Below are positions 46,158 to 57,745 of a DNA stretch of 64,000 bases, piece by piece. Position 1 is the stretch's first letter, and the number at the start of each line of letters is the position of its first letter. Below the pieces are notes generated by a model that saw only the letters and a list, made by a program, of their open reading frames with translations, did no database searches and had not been told where the DNA came from. The stretch is from Bactrocera neohumeralis (taxonomy: Eukaryota; Arthropoda; Insecta; Diptera; Tephritidae), in NCBI RefSeq assembly GCF_024586455.1, contig NC_065919.1, positions 41,020,839 through 41,084,838 of the forward strand. The letters are read 5' to 3'. The position numbers and the translations under genes were made by a program.

Positions 46158-47460
46158 AGGGTCCTCTCAATCTGGGCACTCGAAGTGTAACCAACTTCAG
46201 ACCGTTCGCCTAGCTGTCGCACTGGAATCAGCTGTTTAATAATTTTGCTGAATGACAGCTCGGAGTATTGTTCACTAGTGTACAAAAGCGTTTTGCCAAA
46301 AGTGAAGGCAAAAAAAGTGATCAGCGATGGAATTTAAACGTAATAGTGTGATTGCTTCATATTTAGCTGGAAAATCACAGCCAGCAATTGTTCGTGAGCT
46401 CAAACACCTTAATGAGAATAAAGGTTTTGTTTATCGCACCATCAGTCGTTACAACGATACTGGTAGCATCGCAAAACGCCATGGAGGTGGTCATCAAAAG
46501 AGTGCAACGTCACGTGAGATGGTTCGGAAAGTGAAGAAGCGACTTGAGCGAAATGCACAACGAAGTGCCAATAAAATGGCTAAAGAACTGAAAATATCCG
46601 ACCGTAGTATCCGACGCATATTGAGGAATGAGCTCACTGTCAAGCCTTACAAGTTCCAAAAGGTCCATGATCTCACACCAAAGCAGCAACAAGTAAGACT
46701 TGGGAGAGCGATGCAGTTGCTTCGCTTGGCCGAAAGCGGTCAAATTCCGAACATTGTTTTTTCAGACAAAACGACTTTTCCAATTGAGCAATTCGTAAAC
46801 TCTCAAACCGATAGGGTTTACTTGACCGACCGTTCATACGAGAATCTAAGTCATCGGTTGGCCACCAGGAGGCAGTACCCACCACAAATAATGGTTTGGG
46901 CCGCTGTCACCGCAGATGGGCGCTCTCCAATTGTTTTCATCGAGCCTGGCGTCAAAGTAAATGCTACATATTATCGGGATAGTATTCTGGAGCCTGCTTT
47001 GAAGCCTTGGGCAAACAAACATTTCGGTCGCAAACCATGGTCGTTTCAACAAGACTCAGCACCGTCTCACAAAGCGCGAGTGAACCAAGATTGGCTGAAA
47101 AACAACGTTCGGAACTTCATAACGACCTCACAATGGCTCTCGATTTCACCAGATGCGAATCCAATGGATTATTCTCTCTGAGCCATTTTGGAGAGCAAGG
47201 TCCGAAGTAAGAAATACATCAGTCTCGAGATGCTGAAAAAAGCCATTGTCCGTGTGTGGGCCAAAATACCGGCAAGTCACATTTGGGCAGCTTGCGATTC
47301 GTTCTTTGACCGTCTCAAGGCCATAGTTAAGGCAAAAGGTGGTCATATCGAGCAAAAGTGAATTGGTCCTGAATTTATGATTATTTTCACACATTTAGTA
47401 CTTTAAAATAAATAAAAATAATTTTTCAAACCGGATTTATGGCTTTTTTAATTGGACCCT
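46158..47460 (+). mobile_element. Mariner-superfamily element, DD37D (maT-like)
   Basis: The ends AGGGTCC (46158) and GGACCCT (to 47460) are inverse and may be the tips of short, diverged inverted repeats. The element is about 1.3 kb, the normal size. A clear TA duplication is not visible at these edges, so the exact ends may be off by several bases. Confidence 0.65.
46327..47361 (+). pseudogene. DD37D mariner transposase with one nonsense codon
   Basis: ATG at 46327 starts a 344-residue reading, full length for the family, broken only by TGA at 47179-47181 in place of the Trp of 'DYSLW'. N-terminal HTH: RNSVIASYLAGKSQPAIVRE; second HTH around KMAKELKISDRSIRRIL. First Asp in NIVFSDKTTF (about 147), second in WSFQQDSAPSHKA (about 243), third in SPDANPMDYSL (about 281), with 37 residues between the last two. 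DD37D is the maT-type spacing. The transposase would cut and paste the element at TA sites. With the stop just after the last catalytic Asp, a truncated protein would lack the C-terminal helices. Confidence 0.9.
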
Positions 47461-47834
47461 TTAAAATTGTGAAACTCATGGAAAAAATCAACTCAGTACT
47501 AACTAATTATAAAAACATCAAAAAAATACCGAAGCACCGTTTCATATTTATCAGCCATTAGGATAATTTAGAAAATTGTTCAAATAACTATGCATTGAAT
47601 ACTACATACATATGTTTCTTATGTCATTTTGATAAAAATTACTGCACTTAGCAAATCTGAGCAGCGGATACTTAGCTAACAGCAGAGAGTGGCAGCAGAT
47701 TTTAAGGAAGCAACTTGAGCTAATTTCGGACCTTAATCCACCTCAATATAACATCATCAAAATGACGTCAACGACTGCTTTTGCAGGAACGAATTCGATG
47801 AACGCTATTTTTGATTACTTTCTCTACTCAAGTC
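47461..47834. other. AT-rich spacer
   Basis: No gene; lies between two mariner copies. Confidence 0.35.
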
Positions 47835-48610
47835 GTGTGTCATGAAAAGCACATAATATATTGATTTCTAAAGCTTTAAGAGAGTGCCAATGACTGCAAA
47901 TAGCCCCACAAAAAGTAGTCTAACAGTGGTAATCAAAACTTCTTGGAGTCCAATTTCTTGAAATAATCGAATCTCCAAACTTTTCTCTAAATAATTCGGT
48001 TGCTGCATTGCTGTGTTGCACGTACCTCTATCTTGTTGGAACAAGATGCAGTCAATTTGTTGATCAACTTCTTCCAATTGCGACCATAAAAATTGGTTAT
48101 CATCGATCTGCACCGCTCTCCATTAACAATTACGATGTCATCACTTTCATTTCGAAAGAAGTATGGACCAATGATTCCACCAGACATAAACCATACTACA
48201 CTATCCATTAAAGTGAATGTAATAGTTGTTCATGAATAATTTGTGGATTTTCTTCACAACAGAATCGACAGTTTTGTTTATTTACCTCACCACTCAGATG
48301 AAAGTGAGCCTCATCTGAGAATATGATTTACTTGAAAAAATCGTTATAGTTTATAGGTTGTTCCAAGGAAAAATCAGCAAATTCACGACTTTTACAGGGG
48401 TCCAATAACTTCTGTGTTAGAGTGAGAACAATTTTATAATATAATATTATGGATGTCAGCCTAAATCTTTTCTCAAAATCCGCCAGATTTTGGTTTGAGA
48501 TAGTCCCAATTCTTGCATGAAGGGCAGCAATATTTTCATTGCTTCGAGTTCTTTGTCTTATTGGCGCTTGAATTGAAGAAAATCCATTGGAAAGAACATT
48601 CTTTGACATT
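47835..48610 (-). pseudogene. DD41D mariner transposase remnant
   Basis: On the minus strand from 48609: RTRSNENIAALHARIG matches 'RTEENIASV' of 23296-24410. 48208 to 47987 reads WFMSGGIIGPYFFRN and GERCRSMITNF. 48040 to 47990 carries LFQQDRGTCNTA (second Asp), and 47930 to 47880 reads LLDYFLWGYLQS (third Asp). Frames change at least three times. The N-terminus upstream of 48609 is missing. Its C-terminal region is paralogous to 641-822. Confidence 0.75.
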
Positions 48611-49216
48611 TATTTTTTGAATAATTTTTGAGTGCGCTGTTTCATTTTGTGTGCCTGTATTGGACAAAATGACATCTTAACCAGTCCATCATTTCCGAAA
48701 ATAGTTAAGTATGTAAATTAAAGTAACCGTATAAGTGCTCTAATTAACTTCGTTATTTTATTAAAGTGAGCAAAATCCAATGTACGTTAAGATTGCTTAT
48801 AATAAAATTGCCATCAATGTGCTCTTGATAGAAGAAGTTATGAGTGGGAAATAATTTGTTTAATTTTAGTAAAACATAATTGATCAATGATTCTGTCACT
48901 CGCCTTGAATGTACTCGTATGTCTCAACTTTCACACAGGAAGTTCAAAGATAATTACATTAGTAGACGCTTTAGCAAAACGAAAAGTATTGAAAAATTTA
49001 TAAATGAAAATAACTAAGTTGTGTGTTCAAATTCTTTCTACATGTGTATAAATTCATTGTATGTACATATGTATATTTAAGCTAGCTAATTTTAACTATT
49101 GCAGTAAACTCAAAATCTTCCTGCATGCTTTATTCATATTCAGTGCAATATTATCCATAATGAACATCGGAAAAAGCTTTTAATTAAAAAAGTAAACTAA
49201 TAAAAATTGTTTAAAT
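48611..49216. other. AT-rich intergenic DNA
   Basis: No gene or repeat recognised. Confidence 0.35.
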
Positions 49217-49722
49217 GATGGGAGCGTTTTTTACGTGGCGGGTCCCAAACCGAGCTCACAGCCCTGTGTAGGAGATATTTCGCCTTCTCACTTTAGTTCA
49301 CCTTCGAACGGATGTTCTTAGGCTACCCAAAGTATACTTTGTCTAAAACCCGAAGTCGTGAGCTGCTTGAGCCATATGAAAAAGAATCATTTCTGGCCAC
49401 TCCCAAGTGAATGGCGATCAGAGAACTTGCATGAACTTCTACACATGACTCCATCCTTCAGCGGCTACGCTGGCTATGTCATGTTGTCCGAATGGACGAA
49501 AACACTCCAGTTCTGAAAGTATTCTACGCAGTACCCACCGGGGGAAGCAGAGGAAGCGGAAAACTCCACTCCGTTGAAAGGACCAAGTGGAGAAGGACCT
49601 GGCTTCGCTTGGAATATCCAATTGACGCCACGTAGCGAAAAGAAGAAACGACTGGCGCGCTGTTGTTAACTCGGCTATAATCGCATAAGCGGTGTCTACG
49701 CCAATAAAGAAGAAGAAGAAAT
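49217..49722 (+). mobile_element. RTE-like retrotransposon copy with inverted 5' end (L4)
   Basis: 49217 to about 49453 is the reverse complement of the L3 5' UTR (38098-38330). From about 49454 the sequence is the forward 3' end (cagcggctacgctggctatg ... caataaagaagaagaagaa). The order inverted 5' piece, then forward 3' piece, then tail, is the product expected from twin priming, with about 2.2 kb missing at the joint. No target duplication was recognised. Confidence 0.8.
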
Positions 49723-50570
49723 AATAAATAACTGGTGTTGCTGGTAAGTAAAAAAAGTGCAAATTGAATAATTCAAATGAGCTTTCATGAATATTAAATT
49801 AGACTCAGAGTTATTTTTTGAGAGGAGTGGAATAAAAGAAGTTTAAAATTATTAAAGGCACAAATACCTTTTAAATTGATTTAATCGTTATGATCTCTAA
49901 TTTAATTGTTTTTTTCTAAACATTTCCTATTACACTGTGATAGCTTTTTTCAAAAGAAAAAAAAGGACAAGATCAAATTCGACGGTTTCCCCCTATTTCG
50001 AGTCCTACGAATCGAACTGCATCATTACTTTTTTGAGTTACAATCATGGTTTCATACAAAAATGTTTGTTGAAGTTTTTCATCAAAGTGGCCCATTGTAA
50101 GAGAAAGGCACATTTTTCTTCGGTCTCTAACTTTTTTAATGTTGACTTTTTTGGTAAACTTTCTTTGGCAAAGCTTCTCAGAATAAGTCCGTCTTTATGT
50201 TCTTAGATGACTGTAAACCCCAAAATCAATGTTTTTTGTTGTTCCTTATAGCCAATATGTCGAAAAAACTGAAATTTAATCCATTTTTTTAAGGTTTTTT
50301 CTCTCACGTTTCGTCAATATTTTAATTTACCCTTTGATACTTATACATTAAGTGACATCTTGTAATAGTAAGAAACTTAAGCAAAGACAACGTTCTGAGC
50401 AAACTAACCATTAGAAAAAAAACTTAACAAAATTTGTATTTTTTAAAAAAGCTACACTCACTATGTTTGTGTGCTGTTTTATTTTTTTTTTTTGTATCTT
50501 ATAAGTGTTATCAATAAGTATCATAAATTTGTACACAATATTTAAATTAAATTTAATAAGACTCATCTAT
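49723..50570. other. AT-rich intergenic DNA
   Basis: Overlapping frames at 49906-50206 have no motif. Nothing recognised. Confidence 0.35.
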
Positions 50571-50935
50571 CTATGTCCAACACAAATCTGCAAGCAACGA
50601 GTCAAGCTTTTTGCCGCTGTACCAATGCTCAAGGGGGGCGGCGACTTGGTGAAATCTTTCTCCATGCTCATCGGATTCAGTCGGAACTTGCTGCTCAAAA
50701 TGGTCTTTGTGATTGTGAAGGAAATGAATTTTTAAGGACATATTCACACATATTTCTTCAAAAGCGTCCACCATGTCATCCACATATTTTTTCCAATCTT
50801 CAGACCGGTGCACTCCCAATTTTTTCATTTGGCCTTAGAAGTTCTCCGAATTTCGCGTTCTTCATAAGTTTTCTTATATCGGAGCCATTGAGATCACCTG
50901 AAAATAATGTATCAACATAACATTCGTTCTATTAA
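50571..50935 (-). pseudogene. Fragment of a widespread arthropod transposon-associated ORF
   Basis: On the minus strand: GSDIRKLMKNAKFGELLRPN, a frameshift near 50820, then CVNMSLKIHFLHNHKDHFEQ, SDEHGERFHQ and LLADLCWT. I recall this 'IR.LM.D..F', 'MS.K.HFLH.H', 'S.E.GERFHQ' and 'LADYCW' signature from uncharacterised proteins repeated in insect genomes. The function is unknown to me. Only the C-terminal part is here and it ends at a stop, without flanking ends. Confidence 0.55.
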
Positions 50936-50984
50936 AAGACTTAAAATACCTTCTTTTATTATTATTTTCTGAGTGAGATACTGG

Positions 50985-51655
50985 TAGGTTGTTTGTAAGT
51001 CCTAAAACTAAAAGAGTCAGATATAAGGTTATATATACCAATGTGATCAGGGTGACTAGTAGAGTTGAAGTCCGGATGTCTGTCTGTCCGACCGTCCGTC
51101 CGTGCAAGCTGTAACTTGAGTAAAAATTGAGATATCATGATGAAACTTGGTACACGTATTTCTTGGCTCCATAAGAAGGTTAAGTTCGAAGATGGGCAAA
51201 ATCGGCTAACTGCCACGCCCACAAAATGGCGGAAACCGAAAACCTATAAAGTGTCATAACTAAGCCATAAATAAAGATATTAAAGTGAAATTTGGCAATA
51301 AGGATCGCATTAGGGCATATTTGGACGTAATTTTTTTGGAAAAGTGGGCCAAAAGCCAAAGTCAACCAAACTCTATAGAGTCGTTTCCTTCAGGCATTTC
51401 CATACACAGTTCAAAAATGGAAGAAATGTCAGAAGGAAGCTGAACTCAGGCTTTTTTTTTAATTGAAAATGGGCGTGGCGTCGCCCACTTATGGACCAAA
51501 AACCATATCTAAAGAACTACTAATCTAATTAATTTTACAGCAAAATGAAAAAATATGTAAATGCCTGATAATGAAATTTCGATTATCAATTTATTATGCG
51601 AGGGTATAAAATGTTCGGTGACATCCGAACTTAGCCCTTCCTTACTTGTTTGGTT
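50985..51655 (-). repeat. DINE-like repeat, family A, minus-strand copy (A3)
   Basis: Reverse of 5764-6800 with an internal deletion: starts in the 3' part (ggttgtttgtaagtccta), passes a (GTCY)n tract near 51080-51105, and ends cgaacttagcccttcctta at about 51627-51650. The last 25 bp of the 3' end are missing. Confidence 0.75.
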
Positions 51656-52022
51656 TGGTGCCGCTCTGTGCGCATCCGTAGTCGGTATAGTAGGTAGGAT
51701 GAGCCACATTCCCGCTACTAGGTGTGAGCTGACAGCTCTAGTTTACCTACAATTCTCATTTTAATTTCCCCGAATACTATGTATGCAAGCACTTGCCAGC
51801 CACCCCATCGCGCATCACTCATACGCCCTGGCATACACTAAGTAATGTAAGCCTGTATGGTACTGTCCTGCATGAAGTCAGCTGTTTCAAATATTGGCTT
51901 CTGGAAATTTATGTGAATAAATCAATTACACTGGCCTACAAAAAAAAATTTTTGGTTTGGTATCGCTCTGCGCGCATCAGTAGTCGGTATAGTAGGTAGG
52001 ACCACATTCCCGCTACTAGATG
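51648..52022 (+). repeat. Direct repeat of about 72-76 bp flanking a 230-bp segment
   Basis: 51648-51723 and 51951-52022 share tttggtttggt, cgctctg, gcgcatc, gtagtcggtatagtaggtag and cacattcccgctacta. They look like two copies of one unit or a target-linked duplication. The spacer has no gene. Confidence 0.7.
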
Positions 52023-52132
52023 TTTTTTTCTTCTTTCTTATGAACAAGAGCTGATATGGAAAATGTAACTTGTTTTCTCATATAAACTCACAAAATACAT
52101 CCAAAATCATGTATAAAATCTTAAGCACCAAA

Positions 52133-52449
52133 ATGAGTGTAGGCCAGCGTAATTGGTCCAAGAAATATAGCATTTTAAGGGACAAAGTTATCGTTAAAAA
52201 AAACGGAGAAAAAAGAAATCTCTCTGTTAATCAAACACTCTGTTTGCAGCAGATGTTAAAAAATGGCTGGAGAAGATTTTCTACGCTGACCTGAATTCTG
52301 TAAAGTCCATTTTAGTACCAAATAATTCAAAAAGAGAAACTATGCACATTGTACTGAGAGAAATTATAGAACAAATGAAGTTCTTAAAGATTTTAATCAA
52401 TCACGATGAAGACTTGAAGGTTTCAATTAAATTGTACTATTGGTCTTAG
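52133..52449 (+). CDS. Candidate two-exon small gene, unrecognised
   Basis: Exon 1 from ATG 52133 to 52148 (MSVGQ plus one base) joins, over a 101-nt intron (donor gtaatt, acceptor ctctgtttgcag at 52249), to exon 2 from 52250. Exon 2 is open to TAG at 52447-52449: DVKKWLEKIFYADLNSVKSI, then RETMHIVLREIIEQMKFLK and DEDLKVSIKLYYWS. The product is 71 residues with amphipathic helix-like character. The ATG frame extends upstream to 52070 as well. The start resembles small coiled-coil proteins beginning 'WL.KIF', but I cannot name a family. Unspliced reading stops at 52294. Confidence 0.35.
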
Positions 52450-52821
52450 TGTAAATAGTATATTAGTGTCAAAAACACCAATAATTTTAAGTGTTTTTTA
52501 TTTGCCATAAATTTAAGTTATTTTTTATGAAATTGGCCAATAAGAACATTTTGTAAAATATTTTTTTTTTGTGTTCATATAAGCATCTGTCTTATCCGCC
52601 GATTTATATATTTTAGACAAATTGGTGTGACAGGTACATAAATTTAAGAAATTTATTGCTTTTAGGAAAACTTAATAAATATACAAATAAGAATAAAGAT
52701 ATGTATTTTAATTGTATGACAGTAACTACAATGTATATTTGTAATCACTTTCACTAATCATTGACAACAATCGTGGTATCTTTTTGAATACCTTAAATAT
52801 TTCGATTTAGTAAAGTTACAT

Positions 52822-53875
52822 ATCGAGCCTTTACCGCCATTTTAGCGTAAGCGACAAAAACCAAACTTTACAGGAGAAGGTTTTTTTTTAAATACATTTA
52901 ACCATTAATGTGGTAGTAATTTAAAATTTCTCATACATTAATGATTTCAGACATTTACATATATAATTGAAAAAAAAAATAAAATTAATAAGTATTTATG
53001 CTATTTATGGCGCTTACATTTTTTTTGCTGTTCCAATCTAAGGTTATTTTCGCGTTTACGATAAAAATATCTATTAAAGTAACTAAGTCTAAGGAACAGT
53101 ATTTGGTAAATAAATACGTATTTTTGAAGGTTTTTAATGAAATAGTTATAATTATAACTGAAAAATATATTTATTTATATAAAATATTTGAAATATTTGT
53201 TAAACTTATGCTATGTATATACAAAATAATAGTTTTCTTGGAATTCCAAGAGGAATAATACGTGGTGTTAAGAGGAGTGGTGATATTAACTGCATAGTTT
53301 CCTTTATTCGGGAGTATAAAAAACAATAGCATACAAAAACAAATATCACATAAATAATGTAAATGAAAGAATATTATATGCAATAAAATTTCAATAACCA
53401 AAATTAAAATATATTACATACCTTAGCTGCTGGAGTCGACATTGTTGATTTATTTGATAATTGTCAAACTATTTTTAAACAATAATCCAATGAGAACGAT
53501 GTTTGTTTCATCAAACCTTTCATGGAAATAAACGTGTGACGACAGGTACAAGAATGGTTTGCATATACGAGTAGTAAACACCGTTAAGTCAAGCACTCAT
53601 GTCGATTGCGATCACAAGTATTGTCGCTTGCATGACATGAAATTGTGCGCAAGGCACTTAAGATAAAAACGCTAGGTGTCGCTTACGTTAAGGTTTTAAA
53701 AATGTATGTAAATATTTACGATAATTTTAGCACTTGCTTTAACTTTATAACGGTTTCTTTTTGGAGATAAACATCAACAGGGATAGGTCCGTTACGTCTT
53801 AAATTACTAGTTTCTACAAAAAACTCATTTTCGAAAAAATTGTCGCTTACGCTAAAATGGCGGCAAAGGCTCGAT
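52822..53875. mobile_element. Non-autonomous DNA element with about 36-bp inverted ends
   Basis: 52820-52857 and 53840-53877 are inverted repeats with one mismatch (atatcgagcctttaccgcca is the first part). Taking TCGAGCC as the outer end leaves TA on both sides, a likely target duplication. A second copy of the inner end motif (tgtcgcttacgttaa) lies at 53677-53691. The 86-codon frame at 52998-53258 is AT-rich with no motif. No transposase, so probably mobilised in trans. Confidence 0.75.
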
Positions 53876-54018
53876 ATATTGATAAATATTTACGGCTAAT
53901 AATAATTCAGAAAGCCATTAAAGATTTTGATGAATCACTGCGATTGTCTTCATTTGTTATGGATTTGTTTTTCGGATTATTGATTAGCGGAAAATTAGTT
54001 TTAAATCCAATATTAAGT
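53857..54018 (+). other. ORF running out of a TIR into flanking DNA
   Basis: ATG at 53857 lies inside the right TIR (MAAKARY), then flanking DNA continues IDKYLRLIIIQKAIKDFDES and LSSFVMDLFFGLLISGKLV to the edge of the DINE-like repeat at 54018. The flank could be part of a host exon hit by both insertions, since it reads like protein. No family is identified. Confidence 0.25.
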
Positions 54019-54558
54019 AAACAAGTAAGGAAGGGCTAAGTTCGGGTGTCACCGAACATTTTATACTCTCGCACGATAAAGTGATAATTGAGATTTCATT
54101 ATCAGTCATTTACATATTTTTATATAATATCGTGTTTGTGTAAAGTTTTATTCCGCTATCATCATTGGTTCCTAATGTATATACTCGAATTATACAGAGA
54201 AGGCATCAGATAAAATTCAAAATAGCGTTATATTGGAAGAAGGTGTGGTTGTGAACCGATTTCACCCATATTTTGTACATGTCATCAGGCTGTTAAGAAA
54301 ATATTATATACCGAATTTCATTGAAATGGGTCTAGTAGTTCCCGAGATATGGTTTTTGGTCCATAAGTGGGCGACGCCACGCCCATTTTCAATTTTTAAA
54401 AAAAGCCTGAGTGCAGCTTCTTCTGCCATTTCTTCCGTAAAATTTAGTGTTTCTGACGTTTTTTGTTAGTCGGTTAACGCACTTTTAGTGATTTTCAACC
54501 TAACCTTTGTATGGGAGGTGGGCGTGGTTATTATCCGATTTATTCTATTTTTGAACTG
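54018..54558 (+). repeat. DINE-like repeat, family A, 3'-truncated copy (A4)
   Basis: Starts aaacaagtaaggaagggcta, has ttcgggtgtcaccgaac and ttttatactctcgcac, and stays in register with 5764-6305 until ttttgaactgtattt at 54558, where the match stops before the (GTCY)n tract. Confidence 0.75.
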
Positions 54559-55122
54559 TATTTGCATTAAATATTTTTATCATAAGCGAAAATCTACTTA
54601 AGCCCTATTGATAGGGCATATTACTTCGGAGTAACTATCATTGCCACATAGACGATGTGTAAATTGGTGAATGTTTCCTTACAACATAATACTATATAGC
54701 AGATACTTAGTTGAGACACATCAAGGTTTAAACTCTTTCGAGTCAATACCCTTGCCAAGTCTGATAAATATCAAATTGAAAATTTTCTTATCATTTATCT
54801 GAGCGCAGCATTATTGCTTTCTTGCTTAGGAAAGCCATACTTTCAGACCCCAGTAACAGGTAAATTAGATTAAGGTACGAACTGACCGGGTTTAATATGT
54901 TGTTTAATATTTTACCTATGCACATGCATGAGTACAAGCTCCCGGGTTTTGTTTGTCGTTATTTTCTGATTTATGATGAAACTCTCCGCTTCGCTTTAAA
55001 AGAGCTTCGCACATTATTTATAAAGAATACAAAGGTTTTAACAACTAATTAATATCGCAACTATAACCAGCGACTAGCGAAATAGGAGCGGCGATCAAAC
55101 AGGCGACGTACGGGTTCAGTGG
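54559..55122. other. Unassigned spacer
   Basis: No gene or repeat recognised between the A4 copy and the BEL/Pao remnant. Confidence 0.35.
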
Positions 55123-55735
55123 TTAATTGAAATTGAACTGATGTGCATAGGTAACGATCCCTTTTGTTGGGTGGTATCCAGTGTGGTGTGTTGCCACCAC
55201 GTTGCTAAGCCCAGCTTTGTGGCGTTGTTGTGGCCATGGACGGAACTCACGATGCGTTGCAGTGGTTCGTTGCCGTACCGCCCGGTTTGTTTGCCTTGGT
55301 CTGCTAGTGGCAGCTGGCCGACTTGAATCGCGCTGTGGGGTACAGTGAAGCCGTGGGTTACAGTGAAGCATCATGCCACACGTGTGGCATAAGTCCCCTG
55401 AAGCAAACTCCTGCGTCACATGCGTATGCGACAGACAATTGAGGCAGTGCACGTGTCCCTGGGCGACTCGCTGGCGTTGTATGGTGCCCTTTAAAAACTC
55501 CAAAGTGTTGCAGACAGTGTTTCCGGCGTCATAAAGGGCATCGGATGCGACGCGTTTCGGCTGGTGGAGATGGTGTTGATGTGGCTGCTCGAGAGCCACT
55601 ACCAGAAGCGGTGTATGATCCAGTGGCTTTGATTGGTCGAGACGTTGGTGACCCATTGATAGCCGACCGAACGGTTGGTGTTGATGGTGTCAGCATATCC
55701 ATGTCCGTCTTTATCGAATATGCATTGTAAATAGA
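55123..55735 (-). pseudogene. BEL/Pao-type retrotransposon gag fragment
   Basis: On the minus strand the frame 55656-55123 includes HCLNCLSHTHVTQEFASGDL then CHTCGMMLH, the paired zinc knuckle of BEL/Pao gag ('CxNCL...H....C.S...C..C...HH'). One Cys is Phe (QEF). The C-terminal tail is Gln/Arg/Thr-rich. Upstream, an overlapping frame (55529-55870) has a Ser/Thr/Pro-rich stretch that may be the preceding gag part after a frameshift. GC-richer than its surroundings. Confidence 0.6.
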
Positions 55736-55779
55736 ATGGGCGATTGTGCCACGGTGTGTGTGTACGTCTAAACGGAAAA

Positions 55780-56180
55780 CCGCGTTGCCCGACGAAACGT
55801 GCAAATGCCGCGAGGAAAATCTCTTTTGTCGATTAGTACATAGCTCGGGCTTTTGTCGTAGAACAGACAAAGACAGCCACGTAGCCTTTCATTAGTGTGG
55901 TAGACCCTAGCATGGACTCCTTTATCCGAAAAGGCCCAGCAAAATCGACACCTGTAATAATGAAAGACAGAGCAAAGTTGCACCGTTCCGGTGGAAGTGC
56001 TCGTACAATCTGCATCCTCATCTTCTGTTTATGCATAGTGCAGATCTTGCACATGAAAATGCACTTTTTTATTTGAGGCTTAAGTCGGGGAATAGAGGTC
56101 TTGTTTGTTATGATTAAAAATCGCATAAAGTTTCTCTTAAGTGAAGGGAGAAGTGTGATATACAGTATTAGAAACAACAA
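55780..56180 (-). pseudogene. BEL/Pao-type integrase, N-terminal half
   Basis: Minus strand: a Cys pair (MCKICTMHKQ) of the N-terminal zinc-binding part, then LPPERC, TGVDFAGPFRIKES with the first catalytic Asp, and GYVAVFVCSTTKA. After a frameshift near 55835, ARFVGQRGFP matches the 'RRF..RRG.P' block. The second Asp (SDNG) and the Glu are absent because the sequence changes to gag-type text at about 55780. On the minus strand integrase therefore precedes gag, the reverse of normal order. Confidence 0.7.
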
Positions 56181-56310
56181 TATTGAGGAATTTCATAGTT
56201 AATTGATTTATGTTAGTATCATATTTTTATCCAAAATTGGAATTTGAGTACATACTTACACAATTAAAGGTGAAAAGCACTAACAAGCCTTTAATCTTCT
56301 ATCTTCTTCT

Positions 56311-56480
56311 TCTATATAAGTAAAAATGAATCGCCAAACTATATGTACGCTCATAACTTTCATACGACTGAACGAAATTTGATAATTCTTTTTTTTTAAT
56401 GCGTTCGTTATTGTCAGGACAAGGTTAGCATGTTTGAAAATTATAAATAATTAAACAGTGAAGTATTAAAAAACGCATTT
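56311..56480 (+). mobile_element. Helitron-type 5' end, diverged
   Basis: tctatataagtaaaaatgaa tcgcc with following gctcataact..gaacgaaatttgataattcttttttt parallels 60327-60420. Starts of the form TC-TATATATAAAAATGAAT are typical of insect Helitron 5' ends (recalled). No 3' end or gene is attached. Confidence 0.4.
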
Positions 56481-57745
56481 AAGACAAATTAATGTGTAAA
56501 TGAGACAGAAGATGGTGTGGGAGCACTCCTTAATATATTGACACAGGATTTACAGATTGACCATTCACTTATTCATGGACAAACTTGAAAGTTCAATTTT
56601 ACTAAGAGGGTACCGGAAGAAATATATATTATAACATAATTTGATATTATATGTTGTAATAATTCGTTTGAACGGTAAAAAAAATTTAACATTGTAAGAT
56701 ACATATGTATATTAGGAGAAAATTTTAGAGCCGATGTTTCCTATAGTTTAAGTATACATTTTTTTAATCACAAATATTCTTTACGTTTTATAGTAGGGGA
56801 GCCCAAGAGGGGATTTTCGAAGTTACTAAAGCGTGTCAGAAAATTTTATGGGGAGAAACATTGCGCCTTTTTATGGACCCCTACCAAATGAGAGCCCTTA
56901 ATATGGGGGGGTTTCGTTGAGGGGAGTTCGTCAGATTACAGATAAAAAAATCGATCCGTCGGGAAACTCGAGGGCGTCAGATTAAGAGATGGTAAATTAA
57001 ATACATGAAGACGAGTGTATATTTCAATATTCTGACAATTTAAGGTTGACTTAGAGAAATAGCAGGGTGACAAATTTGTAAAAAAAAAAAAAATACGTCA
57101 CCTTGAAATACTGGAGCGCGCCAGATTTTTTTTCATTTTAAAGGTAATTCTGTAAGAATTACGAAAATCCTATAATCTGACAGTTTCCATGGGGCGATAC
57201 AGGTAAAATTGTCTACAAAAGGTCAAGCGTACTGATCACCATAGCGTGGTTGTTGTTAGTAGACGCTTGACACTTTTGTTTGTTTGTGGTGTTTTCTATT
57301 TTTTTTCGTTTACAGCGATTAGTTTTACATCTGGCTAAATGAGCTTCCGACCCCCCTCACAATATAACACAGCTACACCATTTACATCATCCACACATCA
57401 GACTCAACACACCTGCATCATATACACCACACACACGAGGACACCGGACACAATGGATAAAAAGGACTGACGGACGGCGCCGAGCCTCTTTCTTGTTCGA
57501 TTCGTGCGCTTATATGTACCAGTCAGTCAACCATTCTCCCGCATTATCCCACTTCTAATTCGTTTTCTTTTTGCCAACAAAGTCGTCGCCAAAGCAACGG
57601 GTAAGTGCCGCGAGTTTTTTTTTATAATCAATCTTTCTAACATCCATTGTAAAAATTAGTGACGTTAGTGTCAAATGAGTTTTCTGTGGCGAAGAAACGT
57701 ATGAAATATATATATGTGACAAAATTTTTGAAACGGGCCACATTA

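Noticed and set aside
49906..50206. Overlapping plus-strand ORFs rich in Phe and Lys
   Set aside because: Low-complexity AT-rich translation with no conserved pattern.
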